Source of the DNA: Cladopsammia gracilis
Taxonomy: Eukaryota; Cnidaria; Anthozoa; Scleractinia; Dendrophylliidae
Direction of reading: 5' to 3'
DNA length: 64,000 nucleotides
Assembly (NCBI GenBank): GCA_022457155.1
Contig: JAJGOT010000240.1
Coordinates: forward strand, 124,001 to 188,000
Every line of letters starts with the position of its first letter. Within the stretch, counting starts at the first letter, position 1. The notes under the pieces were generated by a model. The model was not told the DNA's origin and searched no databases. It saw only the letters and a list, made by a program, of their open reading frames with translations. The translations under genes and the position numbers were made by a program. Positions 23,150 through 34,925 of this stretch are shown here, piece by piece.

Positions 23150-23385
23150 CTCTGGTACGGCCTCGTGGTTTAAGCGGTAGAGTGACGGAGGATCTGACCC
23201 GGAGGTCGTGGGTTCGAATCCCATCGAAGTCAAAGATTTTTTCTTTTCCTCGTGTGGTCTCCATACATGTGGTCTCCATTCTCCATACATAGGCCTCGGT
23301 CATGGAAACGAATCAAAGGGCTCTTAAAGCCATCTCGTTAATGCGAGAGAATGTAAGGTTAATAAACAACAACAACAACAAGAAT
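23150..23385 (+). mobile_element. Complete-looking tRNA-derived SINE
   Basis: A tRNA-like head at ~23157-23230 has 'tggtttaagcggtagagtg' (A-box region) and 'gtgggttcgaatccca' (a perfect B box, with T-arm pairing). A ~80-bp body, the tail block 'atcaaagggctcttaaagccatctcgttaatgcg', and a 3' 'ggttaataaacaacaacaacaacaa' microsatellite follow. The tail occurs alone at 9025, 20116, 46245 and 47205. The internal Pol III promoter would drive transcription, and a LINE would supply the reverse transcriptase. A plain tRNA gene is unlikely because of the attached body and tail. Confidence 0.75.
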
Positions 23386-26019
23386 TGGAAAAGTTGGGTG
23401 CCTTTGATAGGTAAATGTAGTAAAGACGTGATAGGTAATATGTGTAAAGCTGCTAAATGGTTTATTGAAGTTGAAAGATTGAAAATACCTGTAGGTCTAA
23501 TCGTAGAGTTAGACATTGCAGTCATAGAGGACTTAAGGGCTCTTTTACGAGCCACCAAATCAATAAAAGTCATGAGCAACAAAATAATCACGAGTATGAA
23601 TGTAAATAATTTTCATGTTAATTTAGCGTATTTGTTCAAAATAGTCTTCATTTTACAGCTGAGGGGAAACTTCAACTTGATTATATTAAGCGAATGAGCC
23701 GAGGCCAATTTGGTTGCTACGGGGGGAAATTATGAGGAGGGATGGGGGTGGCAAAACTACTTAGATTCAATCTATCTTTAGAGAGCCCTTTTACTTAGTT
23801 AATTTTCTTTGTTTTGTATCAGTCACAGTATTTTAGAAGCAATGACTTGTATGGCATTACAATGGCGATTTTCTTATCAATCGAAATTTGGGAAAGATGT
23901 TCGAAGGTTAAAAAATATTTACTATCTTTATTTATTGATATTTAAACAAAACTAAAACATATTGCAACGATTTTCATTTGGGATTAAAATCGATTTACTA
24001 GCAATGTTTTTAAACAGCCAATTAATATGTGCAGTGTATATGTGGATGTATAAGACAAAACAAGAACTTTGTGCATGTGAATAAGTTCAGTAAAAAGACT
24101 TCAGTAAAAAAGGAATGTTTTATCTAAATACTTCACTAAGGTAGACTTTTGTAAAAAAGGCAAATGAAAATATTTTACTTGTCGATTTTTCCGTCAACTA
24201 AAAAATTGTGTACCTTCGGGCAGAATGGTGTCTCTTGTAGGAATAGAGCTGGCGATTAGATTTCGTTTCCTTTTATAGCCGAAGCTGTTTTCAAAACATC
24301 TCGGCTTAAAGAAGCCTTGGTAAAAACGACAAGCGACGTGGCCCCGAAAATTGCCGACATGAGACGTTCTGAACAGCGAGAAACGGCTCGATTCCGCTTC
24401 AAAAATACGACAAATTACGACAGCGACTTTAGAAGGTTGTGCAATTTACCAATAAAAATTAAACATTATTGACCATATCGTTCATATCAACACCCGACGG
24501 CCAACGGTCTGTTTTACATGTAACGATCAATTTGTTATTGAAACGTCTACTAACCTCGTTCCCAAGGCCCCTATCTTCCTCTCTCTTGGATCGGACGTGC
24601 AGTTAGAGTACACCCTAGACTCCCGGTAAACACATACATATCAGTGACCTTTGATTTTTGATTTTTTTGGCGCAAATTGGTTTTAACAAGCTTAATAATT
24701 TTCCTTCGAGCATTTTTATTTTAAAAAGAGACTTTTCTTTTGATCTTGATGAAAGTTGCACTTTATCAAATAAAGACAAATAAGTGACAGGTCACGCGTG
24801 TGGTTTCCGTTCGAATTACACGCACCGGCTCCCCCGACGGTGTCAATTTGCGCGAGGGCAAAAGTAACGACCCTCCCCTCGGGTGAATGTCATTTTGTCT
24901 CTGTGACGCGGTCGCTAAGCTTTAGTATTCGAATTTCGTGGTACAGCCGTTTGGATCGCGGACAATGGCGAAGCGAAGATAGCCAGAATCGCTCCAAAAC
25001 GGAGCCCTTTTAGAGACCGTGAAAGGGAATTTGGAAGCTAGCACGAATCGCACGGGTAGACATTTAACCTGCGGCCTCACTGGTGGCAATTCGGGGAGCT
25101 TGAGTTGAATTGTTTAGAATTTATTGGCTTTCGCGTGGCGAGGGTTCGCTCAGAGGTCTCCAGCCTTCCCTTCTTTTATAGTGGATAGTGGGGCGAGTGA
25201 CAAAAGTTGTAAAAATGCATTTAAACCGGTCAGGATACATCAAGAGACAATAAAGTAAAGGTGAGAAGACTTTAGTGTGTAATATTTTCGATTTTTCTAT
25301 CGCTTATCAATTCCGTGACAAATCGTATTACCTAGTATATTTCATTACTGTGTACTGGCTTCGAGTCACTCACATCACGATTGGTTTGCCTGTGGGATCA
25401 TCCAATTTAAATCTTTTTTTGTGTGCCACAACGCATCGGATAAATGTTTACGCTTATCCGCGTTTGTAGATCTTTATATATATAAGATATAAACATCTAA
25501 GAATTTTACGGAGATTTTAAAGAAGAAAAGAACTGATCCATGACCTATGGTCGCTACAATGTCTGTCATTGATCGATCAGATTCCGTTCACGCATATTCA
25601 TTGCTATTTTAAGACTTAAATTCAGTCAGGAAGTCAAGACAAAAAAGTGCATATCCTTAGAATTCCTCTATTCGTCAAAGAAAGAATTGAGCAAATATAT
25701 ATTTTTCCAACCTTAATTTCATTTTTAAGACAGTTTTGAGATTCGCTCTTTCCTGTTCTTTATAATCTTCCGGAAACCGGACATTCCACAAAGATAACAA
25801 GTATCGCAGAACATTCATAATCCATCGGACAAAATTATCAACAAAAGCCAGAGAAACTTTTGATAACTCAGACGTCAGATGTGGGTGGGCTGAAATATCT
25901 GTTTTCCGCTTAGTTGTCAATGCTTGTTAAAGGAAATATTTCACGCAGTTGTGTATGTTGTTATCGATATCGATATGAAATGTTTTGGAAAGTGAAGCGG
26001 ACATTGATTTTTCTTTTGT
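23386..26019. other. No feature recognised
   Basis: A frame at 23389-23697 stays open for ~100 codons but begins inside the SINE tail and has no recognisable motif. The remaining 2.3 kb has only short frames. Confidence 0.35.
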
Positions 26020-26175
26020 GGAGAGTTGAAAAAGAAATGGCTGCATAAGTTAATGTTATACATGAATGGGTTATTTGCGAATATATAGTAGTTCTGTCTT
26101 TTTTTATTGGAAATTCGAGAGCTTTCTATTTCCGGTATCATGTGTTTAATAACTATTAGAGATTAAATGGGTCTG
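26020..26175 (-). repeat. Inverted fragment of the 2.7 kb repeat family
   Basis: Reverse-complement similarity to 1335-1495: 'gaatgggctatttgcgaatata' region, 'gacaga' and 'ccggaaatacaaaactctcga' region. Confidence 0.7.
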
Positions 26176-26204
26176 CTTTAAACCTCAAAATATAGTGTTG
26201 ACAG

Positions 26205-26480
26205 TGTCTTCTTGACGACCCCCGGGGTCACGACCGCAGTAAAATTTCGTAAAATATTCTATTAAGATCCAAGTCTTATGCGATAGTCATATATTGAAAT
26301 AGTGGGATCTTGCAATTGTTTTTTAATAGCTCCTCAGAGTTTATTCCGCGTGTAAGTGTAATGTGTTTCTCGGAGCTAGGCAGTATCTCCATTACATCCG
26401 GTTTGAAATATTTGAATCTCCAGCATAATAGCTGTACACTCTTTATCAAGTTTCCCGGAAAGTAACATCATGAAACTTAG
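26205..26480 (+). repeat. Dispersed repeat, paralogue of 42830-43120
   Basis: Shares 'aagatccaagtctt(a/g)tgcgata', 'tccggtttgaaatat(t)t(c/t)gaatctcca' and 'tactctttaa' with 42830-43120 at moderate divergence. Confidence 0.6.
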
Positions 26481-27159
26481 CGCCCCAATTTCTCAAATTA
26501 TAAAATTTGTACTAAAGTAATCAAACATGCGGGATTCCTGACCGCAGTATTTTTCAAAACCTTTTTCTGATCTGCCGGAGATACAGGCAAAGGTTGTCCG
26601 TCGTTGCATTATTATGCAGTATTACTTTATTTTGTATTAAATTTTCCACCGCAGAAATATACTCGCGCAGAAAAAATTACTTGTTTTGATGATGTATATC
26701 GGCTTATAACAAGAACTTTTCAACAGTGAATATATTGCTATCATAACTCCGAGGCGACCGGCACAACAGTCATCTGTATTCCCGATTCAACTCCACACAC
26801 GTCCTCAAAAGAACCAGAGACTGTTATCATAATACTGATACATATTTACAACAACGTACAATAATTCACTCACTAGTTTTCTCGTTGTTTATGCTCATAT
26901 TGGCGCCAGAACAGCAACCATATAACTAGGAGAACTATAAAAACCTCCGGTCAGGAAGTGAAATTGTTTAATACCGATGCCTTGGATTTTATTTATACTT
27001 GACCAGAAATCCGCAAACATTTCCTCCCAGCAGAAATTAAAGGTGTCCCGACGCGCAAAAATTTGCTCCCGCAAAACAAATTCAGTCAAAATTTCCTTGT
27101 GCACGGTAGCTAAACTAATAAAACTATGACGTCTTTCCCATACTATTGCATACAAACGC
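26481..27159. other. No feature recognised
   Basis: AT-rich sequence without supportable features. Confidence 0.35.
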
Positions 27160-27712
27160 AAAGTTCATGCTATTTTGCTCTGCCATATCGCTCATATTAA
27201 AACACAAACTTTCCCGTCCAATAACGTCTCCATTTGTAAAAATAGACCGTGAAATTCTCAAACTACGTTTCCCAAGAAAACGTATTTGACCTATTTTTAC
27301 CATTCTCGAAAGCAGCTTGAATGGCTTTACGACAAATGATTGAAAATTTTAAATATTGATACGTACGAGATATCGAAACTAAGAATTTTAATATCTTTGC
27401 AGTGACGTAATGTGAAATATGACAAGTTCATGACAAGTTCTGACATCCCAATACCCTAGGGAAATTAACAATAGGACCGGGGGTGTTCCTCAAATTTTTT
27501 AGTGACGGTATGTGAAGCCCTTCTTGAAATCCTAACCGCTTTAACCAACCATATCCTCAATGCCCTAATATAGCTTCTATGAAGAAGAAAGAAGAAACTC
27601 CCCCCCCCGGACAAAAGTCCACAAAAATTTGTTAACAGCTTTTGCCCCTTTTTTCGTGGTAATTTCGAAATCTCGCTTAATGCGCATGCACATTAACGAG
27701 ATAAAAATGGTA
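27160..27712 (+). repeat. Family R2 repeat, near-complete copy
   Basis: Runs from 'gcaaagttcatgctattttgctctgcc' through 'cccaataccctagggaaattaac' and 'tatcctcaatgccctaatatagc' to the terminal palindrome-like 'atctcgcttaatgcgcatgcacattaacgagat' and 'aaaaa'. Other copies: 28985-29556 (+), 34555-34925 (-), 55970-57065 (+, interrupted), 2836-3095 (-, partial). Non-coding; the A-rich end suggests a retroposed element. Confidence 0.75.
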
Positions 27713-28984
27713 TCTTTTAGAGGTAAAATTCTGGTTGATAACGGCCACTTTGATATCTTTCAGGGTTTCACTTTTTTTCCTGACGAGCACCTCCGCTTGA
27801 CGACTTATAGGAGTCCCCCCCCCCCCCCCCCTCCGGGAGCAGAATATTCTTACCAATTTTTCTTTTCACGATATTTCCGGTTGTCACTCGCTAAGCGACT
27901 TAAAAGGCAGAGCAAAATAGCATGTTCTTTTGAGAACAAGTCATATCTAGAATATTTGATGTCACTTTTAACGTGATTAGTGATAAGAGTGGTGTTAATT
28001 AGCTCCACGCAGCTATCAAATGTACTGAATAGGACAGCCTCTGACTAAGTTAAATTTCCCATATGACTAAAAAAAAAATTGCCGGATTGACCCCTTTCAT
28101 AAAATAGAAGTCCGTATAAAGGTGAATATTTTAAGTTCGTTTACCTACAGGTTGCAACTAATTTGATTGAACCTGCACTTGGCACCGGTAGCATACGTGT
28201 TGTAGTATTGGCTGACCCGTGTACTTTCGCTTTTGTGCTATTTTAAAACAATTAATAATATAATTGCTATTACAGTTTCATTATGTAACAGTACGCAAAA
28301 GACGCAAAAATTTAAGCCATTGAAGGCTTGCCGCAATTCCATTCAACCGTCATCATTATAAGCCAAAAAATCAACACAACTATGACATGTTTACCATACT
28401 ATTGCACAATCAAACCGCTTGGCCAATCATAATGCAGAACGTAGCTAATACAGGAAATCGCCTGCTGCTGAGTTGACCTCTGATACGCTTGGTTAATTGC
28501 ACGCTTACTTGTAACTCTAAAATTTTCTTTCCACCAGTGATCGAGTGCATTGTTATTTAGAAGTTGCTGAAACCAATTCTGTGGTCGTGGAAATACCCAA
28601 GCCCTCCTTGGCGATGAGCAAGTTCGTGGCGAGCTCCTAAATGTAAATAAAACGCCGACAAACCTTGAAGATAGCGTAGTTGAAGGCGTCTTCTTCGGTG
28701 TCTTCTCGCAAAAAAAAATGCCGGATTGTTATATTTATCAAATGATAAGCAGGAGAATGACTGAAATTAAACTTACAAGATCTCGATTCGTGTCATCCAT
28801 GTCGATCTGTACGTTTTCGCGCGTAAACTGCAGTGTCAGTGAACTCATATCTTATTATATTTTACCCTGGGGAGTCTTTTACTGTGTAACCGCATCCCCA
28901 AGGGTAAGATGAAACCTGAGATAAACCGAACCCAAGCCATTAAACCTTGGGAAGGCCCCAAACCCAAGGTGTGTGTAACCACAA
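27713..28984. other. Poly-C tract (~27816-27832) and dispersed repeat at 28000-28160
   Basis: 28000-28160 is a direct copy of 5490-5660. No gene supported. The rest is unrecognised. Confidence 0.5.
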
Positions 28985-29556
28985 CTCAATAGAAAAAAAC
29001 GCAAAGTTCATGCTATTTTGCTCTGCCATACCGCTCATATTAACACACAAACTTTCCTGTCCCATTTAACTTTCTTATAACCTCTCCATTAGTAAAATAC
29101 ACCGTGAAATTCTCAAACTACGTTTCCCAAGAAAACGCATTTAACCTATTTTTTCCCTTTTAAAGTAGCTATAATGGCTTTACGACAAATGATTGAAACT
29201 GATAGGTAACGTGAGATATCGAAATTTAAGAAGAACTAATACCTTTGCGGTAACGTAATATGAGATATGACAAGTTCATCACAAGTTCTGACATCCCAAT
29301 ACCCTAGGGAAATTAACAATAGGTCCGGGGGTGCTCCCCAAACATTTTAGTGGCAGTATGTGACGCCCTTCTTGAAATCCTAACCGCTTTAACCAACCAT
29401 ATCCTCAATGCCCTAATATAGCTTCTATAAAGAAGGAACAAGAAACCCCCCCGGACAAAAGTCCACAAAATTTTGTTAACAACTTTTGTCCCTTTTTAGT
29501 ACTCGACTTCGAAATCTCGCTTAATGCGCAAGCGCATTAACGAGATAAAAAAAAAA
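28985..29556 (+). repeat. Family R2 repeat, near-complete copy
   Basis: Same order of landmarks as 27160-27712, ending 'atctcgcttaatgcgcaagcgcattaacgagat' then A10. It lies ~1.8 kb downstream of the previous copy in the same orientation. Confidence 0.75.
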
Positions 29557-30067
29557 ATAACCTTCACAGCATGGCCGCTAACCAATAATAGATTTCAAAT
29601 AATTATCATGGGGTACGGGGTTCTAATCTCTTACTTCATTTTCTCTTGCGTTTCATTATTTTGTATGAATAAAAAAGTCCAGTTTTGTCTCGGCCAGTCT
29701 AAATTTACCCTTTTTATCTGAGTCTTGTTTATAATTATAGTGTGTTTTAATTTACGGTGCCGAAAATAGAAGCTTCCATATATGTAATGGGCGAAACGTG
29801 TGTAGTTTTGCGCCCAATTTATAAATGGAAATTGGCAACCTTTATCTTTATTTCTAAAATTGCGAACAAAACATTCGACGAAAGTTATTCAAGGTGGTGT
29901 CCCCATGTGTCCCGTCAATCGATCTGCTCTCAAGCGAAATTAAACTTGAAATCGCTTTCATATCCTTGGGTTTTTTTACTGAACTGCGTAAGTAAACCTT
30001 AAATATCACACATATCGTATCGTGGATTATTGTATTTTCACGGGTTGGCTCAAATGAGCCCTTCATT
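29557..30067. other. No feature recognised
   Basis: AT-rich with short frames only. Confidence 0.35.
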
Positions 30068-30445
30068 CGATTTACATGTTATTTACAAGGTTCCTTACGG
30101 ACTCCCTTTTTTTGATTTACATGCTATTTACAGGTTAGCCTCCCTTTTTGTATTTACATGTTATTTACAGGATAGCCCCCCTTTCTATTTACATGTAATT
30201 TACAGGGTTCCTTACAGGCTCCCTTTTTTATTTACATGTTATTTACAGGTAAGCCTCCCTTTTTCGATTTACATGTTATTTACATGATAGCCTCCCTTTT
30301 TCGATTTACATGTTATTTATAGGGATCCTTCTAGGCTCCCTTTTTCGATTTACATGTTGTTTACAGGATAGCCTCCCTTGTTATTTATAGGTTTCCTTGC
30401 AAGCTCCGTTTTTCGATTTACATGTTATTTACAGGGTCTAGATAC
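30068..30445. repeat. Minisatellite 'cgatttacatgttatttacagg..gcctcccttttt'
   Basis: About eight units of 35-60 bp, each with 'tttacatgttatttacagg' and 'ctcccttttt'. Unit length alternates, suggesting two subunit types. The open reading through it is artefactual. Confidence 0.9.
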
Positions 30446-30690
30446 TGTAAATGTGTGTGAAATAATTTCCATGTTATTTACATGACCCCTTTTTTTCTCA
30501 CTGTAACAAGAACCATGTAAATAACAATTTACAGTAGATTTACTTGTGCGCACAAACCGGTAAATTTCATGTAAATTTTATTTACAAAATCCTAACATGT
30601 AAATCGCAGTTTACAAAGTATGTAAATCCATATTTACATGTTGTAAATTTATTTTTACATGTGCATGTAAATTTTCAACTTTACCTGTCA
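30446..30690. repeat. Inverted 'gtaaat/atttac' continuation of the minisatellite
   Basis: 'gtaaat' and 'atttac' hexamers occur more than a dozen times in both orientations, which could fold into many alternative hairpins. Confidence 0.7.
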
Positions 30691-31330
30691 AGCTTGCGAG
30701 AATTTCGAAATATCTGAAGTTTCCTTTGGAACAAAACCCGAACACAGGCGGTTCAAGCTCACTATCAGATAACCGGGACGTGACCGTTGCTTTATGAGCG
30801 GTATCGTGTTTACTTACAAAGATTCGATTTATAAAGGCACAACGGTTTTGTTTTAAAACTTAAAAATTCAAATGTTTTGGAAATAAAATTGACATGCCCT
30901 GTTGCTGTGTTGTATTCTTTGTTGTATGATCCTCAGGGCGATTTCGGCGAGTTATCGTTATCTGGGTGTTCCACTGCTAAGAAAAGGACAAGCTTGTAAT
31001 CCCAATTACAAGGATTGTAATGACAAGGATGGAAGTGGATCACAGTCGACCAAGTTGATTTTGAGACAGGGGATCAAGAAATCAAAGTTTCCATTCTTGT
31101 GGAATTTTGAGTTTTTTTTTTCTTCTTCGTATTTATCACGTAATTTAACATTGGAATGATTTGTCCTTCTGGCGCTGCCGATTAATTAACTTCCTCTTTT
31201 TATAGTAAAGTACCTATTAGAGAACAATAAAAACTTGTTTTGTGGGTGCCAATGGGGAAGTGGGTAATGAAATGCTCAGAAATAATACTTTTTTCCGCAG
31301 TACTGCTAGGTAAACATGTTTCGAATTAAG
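30691..31330. other. No feature recognised
   Basis: No supportable gene or repeat. Confidence 0.35.
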
Positions 31331-31628
31331 CCTACAGCCCATGGAGATACAGACCGTGGATGGGTGAGGTAGTTGGGCCTCAGGTTGCACCCACGCGAAA
31401 GCACTCCTGGGTAGAGAGGAGGTAGTTGGGCCTCCTCTCTGATTGGAGGTAGTAGGGCCTCCTCTAACCTAGATCCTAACCTACAGCCCATGGAGATACA
31501 GACCGTGGATGGGTGAGGTAGTTGGGCCTCAGGTTGCACCCACGCGAAAGCACTCCTGGGTAGAGAGGAGGGAGTTGGGCCTCCTCTCTGATTGGAGGGA
31601 GTAGGGCCTCCTCTAACCTAGATCGGAG
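31331..31628. repeat. 149-bp tandem duplication
   Basis: 31331-31479 and 31480-31628 are near-identical ('cctacagcccatggagatac...ctctaacctagatc'). The differences seen are 'ggaggtagt' versus 'ggagggagt'. A third partial 'ggagggagttgggcctc' lies at 31645. 'gttgggcctc' recurs within each unit. Confidence 0.9.
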
Positions 31629-32763
31629 CAGTACAGAAAAAACTGGAGGGAGTTGGGCCTCGAGAAACGAGTCTATGGGGGCAAGAGTGTGACGAGAGGA
31701 GCACTTCATCCCCACAAAATGCAAAGCATTCCCCCATTGACGAGCTGCAGGAAAAAATAGAGCTAGTGGTACCAGAAATAATGTCAACGCAAGCGTAAGA
31801 ATAATATGCTCTACATTTTGAAGTGATACAATGCCTTTCGTTTGTGAGGGTTGAAGAAGTTAAAAACGCCATCAGTAAAGTAATGATGAAACGGGTTTGA
31901 GACAGTAAATATAAACTGAAAGAAGGGGGGAGGGGGAATCCCAAAATAAATGTTTCGAAGCCTTTGGTGACATGTGAACATGCAAACCTCCCAAAGTAAA
32001 AAGGCATTGGTGTCACTTTGATAAGGTAATTACACCATGTACAGAGTTCACATGGAAGCTTTGGAATAAATGTGGTTACTTGCAGAGAATCAAACTGCTC
32101 TATGTTCAAAATAGGCAGAGATCACTAAGGTCTCAGTGCTAGTGGGAGAACTAGGTCAGGTGTGCCCAATAGTCAAAATTGGTCGCTGAAATACAGAGTG
32201 TTTACTTAAGTGAAAACGAATTTCCGAGGAGAGTGTGAAATAAAATAAGACACGAGGTAAGCTCCAAGTTGTGTGAACCTTGCAATGGGCTGGTACTGAT
32301 TGAAAACGCTCGCCCGCCTGTCACGAAAACCCTTAAAAAACCCAGTGGGAAAAAATAAGGGAACGTGTACTCCCAGAAAAATGCAGGCTCACCACCCCTA
32401 GAGCTCGGGGCAATCAGGTACCAGAAGAAACTAAAATATACCTAGTTACTGTAAGAAAACGGTAGAAAAAAACAAGGTCTGTGCAGGATCCAAGGCAAGG
32501 TCACCACTTCTGACTGTTGATGGACAGCTACGTCTTGTTTGGCATGGTCAGTGTTGCAAACTAATTTCCAGCTTGTATGTGCCAGCCAGTGACACAGTGC
32601 TGTTGGGAGATGTCCACCAGACAACAAGGACCAGACTTTTCAAATTGTAGGCCCCATGGGCAGAATTTTCAATGGCAGACGTTTGCAAACAAGAAATAGT
32701 ATTAGATACTGTGAGATAACAGGGACATGTATATGGAAGAACGACGAATAAATGAGGTTAATG
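31629..32763. other. No feature recognised
   Basis: A 163-codon minus-strand open frame (31618-32109) overlaps the tandem duplication and shows no recognisable domain. I do not call it. Confidence 0.35.
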
Positions 32764-32862
32764 GAGGTCACATGTGAAATAATGGTTGGCTGTGATTTCT
32801 TTTCTGTTTGTTTATGGAGGTCACATGTGAAATAATGGTTGGCTGCGATTTCTTTTCTGTTT
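32764..32862. repeat. 51-bp tandem duplication
   Basis: 'ggaggtcacatgtgaaataatggttggctg(t/c)gatttcttttctgttt' occurs twice, 51 bp apart. Confidence 0.9.
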
Positions 32863-34554
32863 TGGATCCAGCAATCTTCCCCGACACTGTTTTCAGCGAT
32901 TAAAAATATAGATGGCTGCGTCACGGTATTCCTTGGTTTGCTTTATTGTTGCAAGGGTGTCACGACAGTGTAAGTTTATGTGTTGTTTTTTTGGGATTGT
33001 TCAGATTTATTTTGAGATCAAGTAAGCATATGTTTGATTCACGTCATCGTTTTAACAGTTGTGCTGCTAGCTTGTCCCTTCTCTGTGTCAAATATTCAAT
33101 GTTATTCGCTAATGACTTCAGTCGAATTTTTCGAAATTCCGCATATATGCAAACCGGAATACGTCGCTGTAAGTAACGCAGCTGTCACGCTTAACCTGTT
33201 TCTTTCGTATCACAACGAAGCAACAAGCAAAATGTTTTAGTTAGAGTTGATTGCACTCTCAAGTGGCGGCTAAGTACGAACAAATAGATTTGGCAGGGCA
33301 TAAATGGACATCATACTGCTTCTTTAGCCGTTTAACGGGGAAAGAAAAATTTAAAAGGGACATAACAACATATAACAGACAAAAATAAAAAAATGTAGAA
33401 CACAGGACCTGGCTTTCGAGGAAATGGACCATGTCATCGTGAAGAGCTGGAACGGGACTTTTGGGCGGTGATCCAGAATGATTTTTTAGGAGCTGGCGGG
33501 GATCCTCGGGGTGGTTGTCATTGTGTTTTCTGCTTGGGTTGTGCGAATCTGTTTTGGGGCAGAGTCAGCTGATTAAGCAGCGCTGCGTGTTCGAGGCTGC
33601 AAGTTAGGCACTTTTAAGCGATTGAGGAGTACGGCTCGCGTCCCGTTAGAAATGAGTCCTTGCTCGTTACATAGATTCCTCAACCCGGAGACTCTCAGGA
33701 GGGCTAGAACGTTTTGTGGCGGGATATCTGCCCGTCTGCTTGTGCAACCCGCTGAATCTCGTGCGAGTCTTTCCTTCGCTGTACGCGTCGAGTTGGCGGA
33801 GAGATAAATTTATCCCCGGGCAATATTGAATACAATAACTCGGTGTCAGATCAGTCGTTTTTGAGTTCTTGAAGGAGTTTGCGTGAAGATTTGTTGGCAC
33901 GATTTTGACGATTTAGGAACACAAGAATGAATGAATTTAGGAATACAAGAATGAATGAGCATGCTCCGATTATGCCAAGAGATGACAGCACTAGATTTTA
34001 TTGGATGAGACACCACGTGGGGTGTGACTGGTTGTGTCACGCAAACCGGAAGGCACGTACGCCCTAGGTTTAACCAAGCAATAAAGAGTTGTTAATTAAC
34101 TATAATTTATTGCAGTGCTCCAATAAATTAGGATTTATTCTACTAGTCTGAGAAACAAGTGAGCACAAAATATATAAGGTCATCCCCATAACTGAATGTT
34201 TCGTTTCCCATCGCCCGACCGACCCATTTTTTTGGAAAAGTAAAAAAAAAACAGATACACTGTCTGACAAACAAAATTTTACTTTTTAAACATGTGATCA
34301 AGATTTTATTTTGAATAGAAATATTTTATATTTAATTTATAAGTCTCCATTGTAAATGAAGAGTAATGGGAAAAATTGGCAATCGAAAGCACACGTAACC
34401 AGGCCTTCTTACTTAGCATCCGGGCTTTTTCTGGACTCAGGATCCCTCGGTCAATTTTCTCTTTTTTTTTGCCCGACCGACCGATCCACTTTTACGAAAG
34501 GGATACGATGGGAAACGAAACATTTTATAGGGATGGCCTAATGTCTTATTGTCG
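32863..34554. other. No feature recognised
   Basis: Moderate GC around 33480-33800. No gene, TIR or family motif that I can support. Confidence 0.35.
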
Positions 34555-34925
34555 TTTTAGTTCGTTTTATCTTATTAATGCGCATGCGCATTAAACGAGA
34601 TTTCGGAGTCAGTCGAAAAAAGGGACAAAAGTTGTTAACAAAATTTTGTGGACTTTTGTCCGGGGGGGGTTCTTCTTTCTTCTTTATAGAAGCTATATTA
34701 GGGCATTGAGGATATGGTTGGTTAAAGCGGTTAGGATTTCAAGAAGGGCGTCACATACCGTCACTAAAATTTTTGAGGAACACCCCCGGTCCTATTGTTA
34801 ATTTCCCTAGGGTATTGAAATGTCATGAACTTGTCATGTCTTACGTTACCTCACCACAAAGGTATTACAGTTCTTATTAAGTTTCGATATCTCACTTTAG
34901 GTATCAATCTTTCAATTTTTTTTTT
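34555..34925 (-). repeat. Family R2 repeat, inverted copy
   Basis: Reads in reverse the landmarks of 27160-27712: 'ttaatgcgcatgcgcattaaacgagat', 'gacttttgtccggggggggttc', 'gaagctatattagggcattgaggata', 'gttaatttccctagggtattg'. Truncated beyond ~34925. Confidence 0.8.

Noticed and set aside
23157..23230. Stand-alone tRNA gene
   Set aside because: Good A- and B-box sequences, but it is fused to a SINE body, shared tail and CAA microsatellite, so it is a SINE head.
23302..23697. 131-codon open frame after the SINE
   Set aside because: It starts inside the SINE tail and includes the translated CAA microsatellite; no recognisable domain.
31618..32109. 163-codon minus-strand open frame
   Set aside because: Overlaps a tandem duplication, has low-complexity composition, no splice or promoter support and no motif.
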